Shown: positions 52,756 through 64,000 of the stretch, one piece after another
Position numbering within the stretch: the stretch's first letter is position 1
Layout of the letters: each line of letters opens with the position of its first letter
NCBI GenBank assembly: GCA_037179385.1
Contig: CM074179.1
Location: 7,254,001 to 7,318,000, forward strand
DNA from: Holothuria scabra
Lineage: Eukaryota > Echinodermata > Holothuroidea > Aspidochirotida > Holothuriidae
Direction: 5' to 3'
DNA length: 64,000 nucleotides
Position numbers and translations under genes: made by a program
The notes under the pieces: generated by a model
The model's input: only the letters and a program-made list of their open reading frames with translations
Told to the model about the DNA's origin: nothing
Databases searched by the model: none

Positions 52756-55700
52756 GAGGGTGGAAAATATTGTATTATTCAGGAGGGTACAGAAAAGAAA
52801 TGAAGGAGAAATAAATACCTTTGGCTAGGCTTGAATGCAATGAGTGTATCACCGTGGACATTTCTGGGTTGCAGTTTGGCAAGCTAAATATGAAAAGTGA
52901 AAGTGAAGAGCTGCTGTACCTAGTGTGAAATTACAGTAAGACAACATTCTTCCATGTTGGAGCACCTAAATTGTTTCAAAATTTGTTGCTACAGCAGAAC
53001 AAAAAAATGACTGAACACTAGACTCCCCTTTTGTTAGCCTTGTGTCGGTCTTTTTATGTTTCTTGACTTTATGTTTTTAAAGCCATTGTACAGTACTGTA
53101 CATACAGTAAGGTTGACGTAGGTAGTGTCACAGTGTTGTAAATACAATAGACACTCAAAAGCAAGTGTCCTGGGACCTCTGGCATTTCTTTTCAAGAATC
53201 AAAGGAAAAGTTTAATGGTCTCTTAATGTCTTCATGAGTTTCGCTCTTTCATAAAAGTACAGTATTAGGCTAAGGCCTGTAAATTTCACCTTTGGTTGGT
53301 GGTGCATTTGTGAACTTTTTATGTCCAGACGATTTATTTTCTGGTGCCCTGTAAATTACTAAAAATTAGTTATAGATTTGAGTAGAGAAATACCTTGGAT
53401 GCTGAATTACAGTATTGTTCAATTTTTTTCATCCCACAGGGAACTTTGAGGTAAAGATAATAATGAAACTGAAGGAACTCGAAAAATGTCAAAAAGTGAT
53501 CCTTGGGATGTTGCATGCTGCTTCACAAGAAAGCATCCCGTAAGTTGATAATGATGCCTTGGATGAGCCACCAATAAAGTACTTACAGTAGAAAAGGACA
53601 TTGTGCTTGACCCTGTTGCCATTGAATCCAGACACAATTTCAAGTAGCTCAGCAAGACTCTCATAAGCATGTTATGTTTTTCAAGTCCATCTTCACTTTT
53701 GGTGTAAACAATTTTAGTTGCTGTCAATAGCAGTGAACCTTACAGTTAGTGTGATACAGGTAGATAAATTGTGATTTCCAAATGGATGATGTCATGATAC
53801 TGAACTTACAGTATTGTAGAGCATTCTGCAGGTTTTATAGTATTACAGAAGGCATCAACCTTAAAGCAATGTTTTCTGTTAGAAAAAATTAAACCAAACA
53901 TCATTGTAATTTCAAGGCATAGAGTTTAATACTTAAGAGTTTACAACACAGTTTAGTGTTCTTTTGGTTTGATATCTTGTTTACAGTTAGGGGCCTGACA
54001 TAAGGAAGGTCGTGATAGCCATGACTATTAGTGCTATCGGTCATTCTGTATGTTTATGCATGTGTGTAGAACATATGTATGAATGTGCAGTAGGTATGTT
54101 TTTTATCCACTTTTGCAAAATATTTTTTTAAATTATGTCTTTTCCCAGGAGACACCTGAATGACAACATGCGGAGGGTGGTACATCACCTTAGAACCAAC
54201 TTCCTACAGTATGATCGATTGATCATTTGAATTTGTGTGCTACTGAACTGTAGAAGAGAGAAGAGGGGTCTGATGGCAAGCACCATTTTCAAGATCATTT
54301 TGAGTAAGTTCCTTCATTTCTTAAACTCCATTTTGAGATTAAAGTGATGATTTGAGAGCAGCTTATTTAGTAAAATCAAGCCAAAAGGTGAATTTCCTAC
54401 CAACCAATTTCCTGTCCTTTGCTCGGTCTAGACCATGGTTTGTTTATTTCCCTGTTTTACAAACTCTGATTTGAATCTGTTGGCAAGTGTTTACAATGTA
54501 CTCAGAGGTCACATGGTGTCCCATGGTGTCATAATACATTATAAATTAGTTAAGTGTTAGGAACAGAAATTGGTCTAAATTGTAAAGAAATGGTAAACAT
54601 CTTGATGATCAATATGAATTAACACTAAAATGTTTCTACCTAATTGATTATATCTGGTGTCTTGAGAAAATTTTATATAGTATGTAGGAACTGAAGGAAA
54701 ATTTCTCTTTAAAGTGTATCTCAAGTAAAAAAAATTGAAAATTTATATTAAATCGCATGAAATATGAAGGTTAACAGTCCAACTCCAATCTTTCTAAGAT
54801 ATTCCTTATCTGAGATATGAAATGTTGAAGTTTTTCTCCCTTAAACTGAAATGACACATTGTGCAATAATTTGTGATGTACAGTACAGTAATTGTTATAC
54901 TACTCAAATTACAGTATTTTGTATTTTTGTTTTTTCTGAAAGTTACTGCACCTTATGCCAAGGTGTGCTGGTACTCTTACTCCTATGGGTTAATGTACAG
55001 TATTATTAATTAAGCCCTCTCCATGCAACATGCTGTGCAAGCGAACAGGAAATGTTCAAGGTCATAAAACATTTTTAATATTTAAGGGAAACAAAGAAGG
55101 TAATGTGAGTGGAACAACAAGAAAGTTGCACATTATTGCACAATGGACTACATTAATTTGCTTTAAAAAGTTTACAAATTACTTTCCACATTTTACATCT
55201 TGGTTCAAGAATGTCCTGTTGTATGAAGATAGGAGTTGAACTGTCAGAATTTTTTCATGCTGTTTAATACATATATTTTTGAATTTCTTTTTAGGTACAC
55301 TTTAATGCCCTGGTGCCCAACCAGGGATACTAGTACCCCGTAGACTAGTAACCCTAGGAACAAATGCTTTTGTATTTCCAGAGATGCGCCTTAAGTACCA
55401 AGCTAAATGTCAGTGCACATTGTACTTTATTTAAGGTCATTTTCTGTGATCAAAAATATTGTGTCTATACTTCTTTCACTGAGAAATACATGTAATGTAA
55501 TTATATTGTTGTTTTTGCAGATATTTATGGACCAGGACTCTGAACTAAATTATTTTCGAGTGACTATGGTATCATGTCTTATCTGAGACGCATCATCAGA
55601 CCAACAGACTTTTCAGTTGCTACTGATAATTGATTTATGATGGAATGGTAATATTGTCACCATAGGTCTAGCCTGCGTAGCCGCTCTGGGGCAGCTGCCC

Positions 55701-56680
55701 CCTCAGACCCTGCCACTGATAGTAAAAAATCCTTTCAATGAGCCCAAACTTTGATGGCCTTAATATTCAAGAGCACTCACCACAATTGTTCTATTCCTGA
55801 GGTAGGTGTTGCTAAATGACTCTTAATCTTTGCATTGCAAAGTTGACCACAAAGTTGTTCAAACCAGAAACAAAACTGTAGGCTTATTATGTCTGCCAAG
55901 GCGATTCTATTGCAGATGGAAGTCTTCATCATGGGCAGCATGCTACTCTCATTTTAACCAAAGTCTTTGGTTAAAAAATATCGAACTGTCTATCCTCATG
56001 GCTGTGTGCTACAGTTAGTTGTTCGTATTAAGTGGCTGTACTGTGTGTGTATGTTTACATGATGGTACCATGGAGGATACAATACCAAATTACATTGACT
56101 CCTGTGACTGTGTACTGTACTGTTGTAGAATGATAGCAATGTATCTCATATGAATAAATATTTAATATTTGCTAAAACCAATTCACTTAGAGAAATGATG
56201 TTTGCATTGGATTTCTATGCACAATATACCAGAATTAAGTTACATAGAATTGGTGGTACACTTTAAAAATGTCTCTGGACTTTTCTTTAGTCTTGAAGTT
56301 CTGAGGAATTTTTCCGGACTGCGGAATTATGCTTTTTTAAGAGATTGTGTCAGGACCTTCAATTTTTTATGAAGGTTTTTCATCCTTGGTAATGCCTTTG
56401 GCAACTGTCTGTCTCTCAAACCTCCAACATTCTGTTAAAATTATAACATCATCATTGCTAAGATTATTGTTGGTACTTGCCAGGTGTATTTATACATCAA
56501 AATCTCAAGAGTAGATGGGATTTCCTAGCAAGCTCCTTATGGGTCAATTCAATTGACCCTTATTTGGAAAATAGTACATTGTTTGGTCTCTATTCGGTGT
56601 GATTTGTACAATATATATGTGCGTGAGTTGGCCATCTCTTCAATACTTTTAAGTTGTTGCAAATCATGATTCTTTTTGTA
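52756..56680. other. Interior of the foldback element; no gene recognised
   Basis: AT-rich with many ACAGTA / TACTGT words (such as GTACAGTACTGTAC near 53091) and a perfect 14 bp palindrome at 55688. Short frames (for example 53419-53727 minus) have no family match that I can see. Confidence 0.45.
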
Positions 56681-57130
56681 CACCAGTCTTGCTTGAGAGT
56701 GTTATTAATGAATGTGTAACAATCTATTCAGTGTTGTAAGTCGTAAATCTTGATTTTTTGTTTGCACCAGTCTTACTTGAAAGTGTTGTAAATGAATCTT
56801 TACCAATCTATTCAATACTGTAAGAAGTTGTTAACCTTGATTCTTTGTTTACACCAGTCTTGCTTCGGAGTTTTAACCCTTTACCGTTGTTTGGGTCCTT
56901 TCGGACCCATGCGGAGAGCTCGGCTTTACTGTTTCGCGCAGAGCTCGAAACTGCGAGTAGCTACCCGAAAATTCGGCCACAACAACGAGAGAGACAATAG
57001 GGGTCAATGGCCTACGGGAGCCGATGCGGGGCGGGCTCCATCCGCTTTTCCACCCAGTCCCGAGGCATGCAAATATGCCTTGTTCGGAGCACAACGGTAA
57101 AGGGTTAAATAAATCTTTACGAGTTTATGT
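56680..57130. repeat. ~85 bp tandem repeat (three units) interrupted by a MITE
   Basis: CACCAGTCTT recurs at about 56682, 56766 and 56852, each followed by GCTTGAGAGTG or similar and an AATCTTTAC / AATGTGTAAC word. The third unit is split by the TTAA-flanked element at 56877. Confidence 0.65.
56877..57104. mobile_element. 228 bp piggyBac-like MITE flanked by TTAA
   Basis: Perfect inverted ends CCCTTTACCGTTGT and ACAACGGTAAAGGG, flanked by TTAA on both sides (56873-56876, 57105-57108), the piggyBac signature. GC-rich interior with a GGGTCC-TTTC-GGACCC hairpin. No transposase. Confidence 0.85.
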
Positions 57131-58902
57131 GTTCGATAAATTGTGATCTGTGCATATTAAGGAAAAAAGAAAGTAACAAACTTGACAAAATTCACTTTTA
57201 CCTTTTGTTAAACAAGGATATTTATGTCCGAATGAATTCCCTGCCAATTACAGTATATAGCATTTGACCATGCAGGTCTTTGTTCAAGAGGAGCAGTTTT
57301 TAAGCGATCACTTTGTTGTTGTGATTTGATATCAGTTCCAAAGCATGTTAATTTGAGCTGTTCTTCCCAGTAAAGCCATTTGGCTCTAACTGAAACTCAG
57401 TTGGTTGTGTAAATGATTGATCTAAGAAAAAACTGTCAACATTTCAACTCGCCACTAAAATAAAGCTGCCATTATGAGTATACTGTAGTACCACCCGCTT
57501 TCATTTTGATATTGAAGTACAGTATCAAATGATATTTTGGTTCCTGTTGTATACCACCTTATATTTCACTGTACATGAGTATGGTTCAAGTTTTTCTCAG
57601 ATTTTTTCTCAAGATTTTCCAAGCTATGTTTACTACAAACCATGCACATCTATGAAGTTTACTTAATTTTTTTCATTCCAAAGTTTCTAATGCTTACATT
57701 ACTGCCTTTTCATTGGCTTTCCTGTTGCATGCAGTTGCAAAACTAAGCTGTAATACTTTTGTATCAAAAATCGCTGCTGATCTGTGCTCAGCATTTAACA
57801 GCCTCTGGCTTAAAATTTGTAGTTTTTGTCTGCAAGGCTTTATATAATATCTATATTGCTTTCATTTTTGAAATTCCTCTAAACCATTCTGTTATCAGTA
57901 ATAATTTATACGTACAAAAGTAGGTCTAACTGCAGCACGAAACGACCATTTCTACAAATTAAGTATTATGCAATTTAGATTTCTCAAATATCAGCTTTGA
58001 TAGGAATTTTATTGCTCTATAAGCATTAACTGTTATTAGCTTGGTTTTCTTTGTCGTCGCCCAGGCTCTATTTCTTTGTCATGCAGAGTGATGTACAGTA
58101 TGTGTATACTGGATGTAAAATTCAACTGTACCATATATCATTAAGTGGTACCTTGTGCAAACATTAATCACAGCAATGATGCTTTCAGTGTGTATATGTG
58201 CAGATTCAGAGCTGTATGATCCTTTGACATACTTCCTTGCCAGCAATAAGAAGTTAAGAATGGTCTTTTTGTGATCACTTTATTAAAGATAGTATGATTA
58301 CAGTAACATACAGTAGGTCAAGAAAATGAAAAACCATTTATATCTTTTTTTTATTTCATTAGCCTTATGTTTGTCTTTAAAGTTAAGTGAAATTTCCCTT
58401 CCTCTCCCAGCAAATTTCATTTGTTAGTACTTATGGTCCTAATCAGATGACCATAAAACAGCCCAACTTCACAATGGTCTATCTCATGGAGAGGTTGAGG
58501 GATACATAAGCAATATTCACCTTTCATTTATTTTGGTTTAGGTACGCAAATTTAAATCCGTAAGCACCTGAGATATTTTGACGTCATCGAAGTTTCCCTG
58601 ACATTTTTTCCTAGGTACGATACACTTTATTCGCCTCTGAAACGTTCTAAAACGTCCCTAAAACGTTTCCAGAACGTCCTGTACCTTTTACTTACGTCCC
58701 AGACGTTTTCCGTACGGACCAGCAAAGGTTTTATAAACGTTTTCTACGTCTGAATAACGTTTTGAGAACGTCTCTAAAAAACGTTTTGAAAACGTATGAA
58801 AAGTCCACAAAAACACGTCTTTAAAACGTAGTTCTAGACGTTTGCGAAACGAAAGTGGTTACGTTTGAAGAACGTTCAGGAAACGTTTTGTTGTTAGCTG
58901 GG

Positions 58903-59570
58903 AAGGTCATTTGGGGTCACATGGGGTCCAACCCTGAAATCCTTGTGTACATGATACATCATGGTAGGAAAGTTGGATTCATTTCAGACTTTATATGTTG
59001 ATCCATTATGATGTAAAAAAGAATCCTATTAATTTTGGTGGAGGTCAAAGGTCATTTGGGGTCAAATGGGGAAAACCCAGAAATCCTGGTTTACACTTTA
59101 TCTCAAGGTAGGAAACTTTGATTTATTTCAAACTTAATATGTTGACGTGTTATGATGAAAGGAAAAACCCAATAAATTGTGGTGGAGGTCAAAGGTTATT
59201 TGGGGTCACATGGGGTCCAACCCTGAAATCCTTGTGGACGTGATACATCATGGTAGGAAAGTTGGATTCATTTCAGACTTTATATGTTGATCCATTATGA
59301 TGTAAAAAAGGAATCCTATTAATTTTGGTGGAGGTCAAAGTTCATTTGGGGTCAGAAGGGGACAAATCCTGAAATTTTTTTAACACAATATCTCAAGATA
59401 GGAAGCTTGGATTGATTTCAAACTTGATATGTTGATGCGTTATGATGTAAGGAAGAACCCTTTTGATTTTGGTAGAGGTCAAAGGTCATTTGGGTTCATA
59501 GGGGGCACACTCAGAAACCCTTGTTTACACTATATCTCAAGGTAGGAAACTTGGATTCATTTTAAACTTG
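58903..59570 (+). repeat. ~145 bp minisatellite carrying AGGTCAAAGGTCA, right part
   Basis: Continuation of the 49652-50488 array after the foldback insertion, about 4.5 units. Perfect DR1 words are at 59042 and 59476; variants AGGTCAAAGGTTA and AGGTCAAAGTTCA lie near 59186 and 59332. Confidence 0.85.
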
Positions 59571-60167
59571 ATATGTTGATGCGGTATGATGCAAGGCGCT
59601 TGTGTGCAGAATATCTTAAGGCACAGTATGAAATTTGGCTTTTTGAATGTGGAAATGTTTTGGTTAAAAGGAAAACCAGTTACTAACAGGTGGAGTCAAA
59701 GGTCACTTTGGGTTACCAGTTGTTACAAGAAATGTAGCATTTCATTGAAAAGAGCATGTATGTATCATCGAAACCTCAATGCATTTTTGCATTCTGGTTG
59801 AGAAAAAGATCAATTAGGATTGTTTACATTAATTTAACATTATCACTGCTATTTATAAAACTAGAAGATTTCTTGCTCGAAGTCCTTAAAGATTAGATGC
59901 TTTTTAGAGCTGTGCTTTCCTCTTCCCATAAAAAATCAGGAGCTTTGTACGATGAAATATGAAATCTTCAAGACATTTTTTTCATTTTGCATTTAACTTA
60001 GAAATGGTATGCATGCACATTGGAACACTAGAATATATCCAATAAGATATGGTTGAATTAAGGTCCAACTTCATTTATTATAAGGGTAAATCTTGTCAAG
60101 ACACAGTTATTTATGACTGAGAAGCGTAAAGATCAAGAAAGATAACATTTTATTGTACTGAACTCAC
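59571..60167. other. Intron 6 of the paralogue, 5' end; nothing recognised
   Basis: AT-rich DNA with no exon or named repeat. Confidence 0.5.
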
Positions 60168-60425
60168 ATTCTCTGCTTGGGGTATAACATCCATTCCATA
60201 TTTCCATCTCATAAGAAGATCATACAGAACTAAGTCTGGAGTAGGACCTCTCTTGTCGGTCGCGTATTCGTCAATGATTCCTTTTGATAGTAATGTTTGG
60301 TTGCCTTGTTTGCCTCCATTAGCTGAAATACCGAACAGTTTAGCTAGAGCACTTGCAGTGGCCACGCCAGTCACTGAAGCAATCTCTGTCTTCCTAATGT
60401 CTGGATCTGCCCACCGTACATAATC
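60168..60425 (-). pseudogene. Exon 6 of the paralogue (open reading frame preserved)
   Basis: 86 uninterrupted codons between AAAG|GATTAT and GAGAAT|GTGAGT. Shares EIAS, NGVATA-type (TGVATA), AKLFGI, NGGKQGN, DKRG.TPDL and RWKYGMD with exon 6 of the intact gene. No lesion is seen in this exon, so loss of function was either recent or confined to other exons. Confidence 0.88.
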
Positions 60426-60575
60426 CTTTAAAAATGGAGAGATGTTGGCAACATTGAACTATCTTTAGAAATACGACTTAAACCGATAAGTTTGAAAATG
60501 AGCCTTAAATCTAACTAACTCATTTAGGAGTACAACACAAAACGTACTGTCAGTCTTTGATCCTGCCGTAACTAA

Positions 60576-61110
60576 CTGACTGTCTGTCTGCCTGACTGAC
60601 TGGACTGACTGACTGACTGACTGACTGACTGACTGACTGACTGACTGACTGACTGACTGACTGACTGACTGACTGACTGACTGACTGACTGACTGACTGA
60701 CTGACTGACTGACTGACTGACTGACTGACTGACTGACTGACTGACTGACTGACTGACTGACTGACTGACTGACTGACTGACTGACTGACTGACTGACTGA
60801 CTGACTGACTGACTGACTGACTGACTGACTGACTGACTGACTGACTGACTGACTGACTGACTGACTGACTGACTGACTGACTGACTGACTGACTGACTGA
60901 CTGACTGACTGACTGACTGACTGACTGACTGACTGACTGACTGACTGACTGACTGACTGACTGACTGACTGACTGACTGACTGACTGACTGACTGACTGA
61001 CTGACTGACTGACTGACTGACTGACTGTCTGTCTGCCTGACTGACTGGACTGACTGACTGACTGACTGACCGACCGACTGACTGACTGACTGACTGACTG
61101 AATGACTGAC
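60576..61110. repeat. (GACT)n tetranucleotide array
   Basis: About 420 bp of nearly pure CTGA units with a few variants at the edges. CTGACTGTCTGTCTGCC followed by TGACTGACTGGACTG occurs at both 60576 and 61021. The 219-residue serine/glutamine/valine frame on the minus strand is a by-product of the repeat. Confidence 0.97.
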
Positions 61111-61124
61111 TTACTGACTAACAA

Positions 61125-62324
61125 ATTGATTATGTTTAATCAAATTAACTTCCGGTACGGTACACTGAAAAAAAATGTTATACAGCCTGTAAAAAACTGG
61201 CAGCTAAGATTTCGGATAGAGAGCTTATTTTTCAGTTTTGCATTAGACAGTTGTACCTTAGAATGAATGAACATTTTTAACCATTTTTTCCAAAATAGTA
61301 AGCTTGAAAGATATTCTAGTGTCCAGGGGTGCTCGCTTAGAAGCGTTGCTGGTAGGAGCTTTGATAGCACTTTATCAACCCTCTATGAATTCTTCTGCTA
61401 ACAGCGCAGACGCGTTCATCCCTCTACCAACGCCATGCGCCTACAGTACTGAAAAGTCAATTTTTACAATAAAGAAACTTCGAAGTAAGAGGATTAGCTA
61501 TCAGCACCGATAGTCTATTAGTAAAAGGCCGCACAGAAAGCATCACTATTGGTCATGTTTTTTTTCAATTCAATAGCAGTGATCAAGTCGTCAAATGATC
61601 AAGTGATTTAGTGATGTTGATAGCACAGTTAGAATGTGAATAAACAAAGACGTAGTAGGCAGAGTCAGATACTAACTTTTGAGATGATATTAGTATATTT
61701 CATCATGGTGAGAGATATGTAGCACTTTTTTGAATTATTTTTACATTTATTTAAGTTTTCTTATAACACTCAAATGGCGTTCAAATGGTGGTACGTGTTC
61801 CTGATATGAGTCACAAATCTCTGTCGCTTAATGACACAATGTCATTTTCAGCCTTCTATTTTTCTTAAGTACCAGAAGTCTCTGAATAACTGTATCATCC
61901 TTCAAGAAATGATCCCCCACGTTTCTTTCAAAAGTCTTTGATGTTATAATATACATTCATTCTGCATTCCTGAACTTCTCGTCACGTTATCTTAACCGAT
62001 AAAAATCAAATTGTGCTACAATAACCACAGATGTCGAAACTATACACATATCAACACTCTAAAAGAGGTGTTTACGAATTAATCACTTTATTGTACACTT
62101 TCTTTCCCTCTTTATAAAAAAGTTTAGAGGCTTAATTCTCGTGTCTGACTCCTGAACATTTCGCGTTCATAAACCATTAACTACAGAATTCAGTGTCCAG
62201 TAGCTAGTAAACATGTTTAGATTTTAAACGTGTTTAGTAAGTGGGGGTGCAAAGAGTGAAATTGCTAAACACGTGTATAGAGTGAAGCTATCAGAACCAA
62301 ATATCTTCATAAAACTCAGTTTAC
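61125..62324. other. Intron 5 of the paralogue; no exon recognised
   Basis: AT-rich DNA. A GTTTAG/CTAAAC cluster near 62210-62275 is the only pattern noticed. Confidence 0.45.
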
Positions 62325-62523
62325 CTAACAAACATCAGTACAGTTATCCACAAGTTTCTCGAACAATTCTTTCGACTCTCCACCACAACCTGGAATCATG
62401 CTCAGCAACTTTTTCTTCATAAATGGCATGTGTTGAAAAGCATAAACAGTGTTCCCTGAAGGTTGATGCATCTAGCTGTGCGATGTGCAAGCTCCAACGG
62501 AACCCCGATATAGGCGTCTATGC
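62325..62523 (-). pseudogene. Exon 5 remnant of the paralogue (frameshift and stop)
   Basis: Reads IDAYIGVPLELAHR in frame, matching the exon 5 start of the intact gene. After the codons for TA (near 62470) the match continues only in another frame (VYAF...MPFMKKKLL...LVDNCTDVC). The unshifted frame stops near 62417. The final codon before the donor is TAG instead of GAG. Length is 199 bp against 206 bp in the intact gene, a net loss of 7 bases. Confidence 0.82.
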
Positions 62524-63650
62524 CTACGAATAAAGAGTAATCTCAAGACACGTGGAACCAATAGTGAAATTAACGAAAGGTTTACACCGAGCGAGAAGAG
62601 TTTTATAGATTAAAAGGGACAGAGATAAAACCCTTTAAAATACAAAATATGCGAAACAAACAAATAAAATATTGCTCTAATATGAAATGTTCCCATAAAG
62701 AGTCATGTTGTTACCACATAATATATTTGACTCTTATTTAGACTGCCCAGCAGTTCGAGAAGAAGCAGCTTTCGGGAAAACAACACTTTCACCCGATAGG
62801 TGGATCTTTTTTGCCATGAGTGGCGCCATTTTCAAACATCTCCCAAAATACATTGCGATCCTACCGCGCAATTTCAGCGGAGACTGAGGTTCAAAACAAC
62901 TTTGCAATTTTCATAGATTTTCGGAAGGAGCAATCGGGACAAATATTAAATCTTTGTTGTTACGCAGGTTTTGCAACCGCAAGTTTTGGTGCACTACTTG
63001 CCAGACATAACGGTGTAAAAGGGAGTCGTGTCAGCAGTCATGTTTGTAAACACGTAATTGAAGGTTCCTTGTGGTTTCGCTATTTGCGTCTAAACCATTT
63101 GAATACACACATATTTATTACATAAATGTGAAGAATTAGACACTAAGTCCTCATAAATATCCATACCGTTGAGGCAAACAAATGTTCCCGCGATCTGAAG
63201 ATTACCCATTTTCCCTAGAAAGCGGTTACTATGTACCTAACAGCCCGATGGGTGATAAAACTCCCTGAATCTCAAAAGGAAGACCTCAAAGAATTGATGG
63301 GATAATTTTGGGTTGATTAAACTTCAACATCTTCTAGCTAAAATCTGAAAGGTCGTGTTATATGTATTTTTGTTGTGCTGAGATTGATAAGCTTCTCGGC
63401 TTTCATGTGAAGGGTCTCTTGAAATAGCTATAAACGTTTTGGCAAGGCCGTAGGGAAATTGATCGAAAAAAACATAACTTCCTATTCTGGTTAATGGGGA
63501 AATTATTGAACATATTAACCGTTACTGAAAAGGAACCAAAAATTTGCCAAATGTCTCTAACAGGGGTAACGGTAGTCTTAAGAATAGATCCAGTGGTGTA
63601 GTTGATTATATAGCAATAGTTCTTGTTGCTCAGCGATAAGTACTGGGGCA
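62524..63650. other. Upstream of paralogue exon 5; no exon 1-4 equivalent found
   Basis: I looked for the W-x-PGT / GYHG exon 4 block on the minus strand and did not find it. Short plus-strand frames (62705-63125) have no recognised domain. Confidence 0.45.
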
Positions 63651-63654
63651 GAGG

Positions 63655-63775
63655 AAACAAGCCAGTGAGCCACAACTGGTAAAAGGCCTTGCCCGGTTTG
63701 ACTTAGAACAAATTGGTTAAACACACTGAGCCGGTAGACTACATCTAACCTAGCCTAACCTTAATTATTATCTAC
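63655..63775 (+). repeat. SINE-like tail, copy D
   Basis: GAGCCACAACTGGTAAAAGG, a TTTGACTTAGAAC word and a CTAACCTAGCCTAACC tail follow the same order as copies A and B. The head is degenerate or absent. Confidence 0.45.
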
Positions 63776-64000
63776 CGATGCCTGTTCAAATGATAAAATC
63801 GCAGTAGGTTTAAATGATTAAAAGAAAATTTCATGTTTGCAGAATGTGGAAACATGTACAGGGGGTCTACAGTGAGAGAAGACTTGCTGCTTACAACAAA
63901 GGAGGATTGTTAAAGACTGCTCGTCCTAGCACCATTTCTCGGATATTTTGCAGTGATGTTGAACAATCGTCTTGTATGATACCAAATTAATAGGCATATG

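Larger units (their letters stand above)
50489..58902. mobile_element. 8.4 kb foldback element with AACGTT-rich arms
   Basis: Inverted ends CCCAGCTAACA and TGTTAGCTGGG. The left arm (50489 to about 50850) and right arm (about 58630-58902) are runs of AACGTTTT, GACGTTTT, AACGTCC and similar words. It splits a minisatellite unit inside an AGGTCAAAGGTCA sequence, with AA apparently duplicated (GGTCAAA on the left, AAGGTCA on the right). The interior has poly-C/G runs, a diverged 300 bp tandem duplication, a piggyBac-like MITE and no recognisable transposase. Confidence 0.75.
48173..62523 (-). pseudogene. Broken tandem paralogue of the beta-lactamase-like gene (exons 5-7 only)
   Basis: Three minus-strand segments in the same order and phase as exons 5, 6 and 7 of the intact gene: 62325-62523, 60168-60425 and 48173-48356. 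Splice acceptors and donors are still present (CGTAG|GCATAG, TTAG|GTAAAC, AAAG|GATTAT, GAGAAT|GTGAGT, TTTCAG|GAGGGG). Exon 6 is fully open. Exon 5 has a frameshift near 62470 and ends in TAG where the intact gene has GAG. Exon 7 has a frameshift after GAGGQ and a TGA after the MDP motif. I find no exon 1-4 equivalent between 62524 and 64000, so they lie outside the window or are lost. Intron 6 is 11.8 kb and contains nested transposons. Sequencing errors could mimic one lesion, but four in 383 bp make a pseudogene most likely. Confidence 0.8.

Noticed and set aside
53419..53727. 102-codon minus-strand frame inside the 8.4 kb foldback element
   Set aside because: No family motif, no splice partners and no recognisable start context. 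Kept only as interior sequence.
60465..61124. 219-codon minus-strand frame rich in Ser, Gln and Val
   Set aside because: Translation of the GACT tetranucleotide array; not protein coding.

Overview
The window is eukaryotic, AT-rich, intron-rich and crowded with repeats. It most resembles the genome of a marine invertebrate deuterostome such as an echinoderm. That assignment is an inference from three things: a spliced metazoan-type gene of the beta-lactamase-like (EstB/LACT) family, a U2 snRNA-like fragment with TTAGGG-type repeats, and the mix of hAT-like, piggyBac-like, Ty3/Gypsy and tRNA-SINE elements. No bacterial or viral gene organisation is present.

One intact protein gene can be assembled on the minus strand (14838-44378). 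Its seven coding exons join in phase, with consensus splice sites, into 440 codons plus a stop. The product is a membrane-anchored serine beta-lactamase-like protein; the S-x-x-K catalytic motif sits across the exon 2/3 junction. Intron 2 (15.8 kb) holds a 13.7 kb satellite of about 210 monomers of 65-66 bp. Directly upstream on the same strand is a paralogue represented by exons 5, 6 and 7 (62325-62523, 60168-60425, 48173-48356). Exon 6 is open, but exons 5 and 7 each carry a frameshift and a stop, so it is called a pseudogene. Its exons 1-4 are not found in the window.

Layout: 1-5135, DNA transposon remnants (617-1585, 1746-3088). 5141-9695, a foldback element with AATGGT-rich arms. 9701-14036, mostly unassigned sequence with one repeat-derived block. 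14045-14828, a hAT-like insertion starting nine bases past the stop codon of the intact gene. 14838-44378, the intact gene with a YY1-motif element, SINEs, TA arrays and satellite in its introns. 44971-45952, a Ty3/Gypsy remnant. 46-48 kb, a SINE and an unrecognised candidate exon. 48173-62523, the broken paralogue, whose intron 6 contains a hairpin MITE with CRE-type palindromes, a minisatellite carrying nuclear-receptor DR1 sequences, and an 8.4 kb foldback element with AACGTT-rich arms that splits one DR1 copy. 60.58-61.11 kb, a tetranucleotide array.

The most unusual feature is a set of foldback elements. All have CCCAG...CTGGG ends, and the two large ones have long arms built from a short degenerate repeated word (AATGGT in one, AACGTT in the other). 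No transposase was recognised in any of them. Everything was read by eye, so family assignments of transposons rest on termini and target duplications only.
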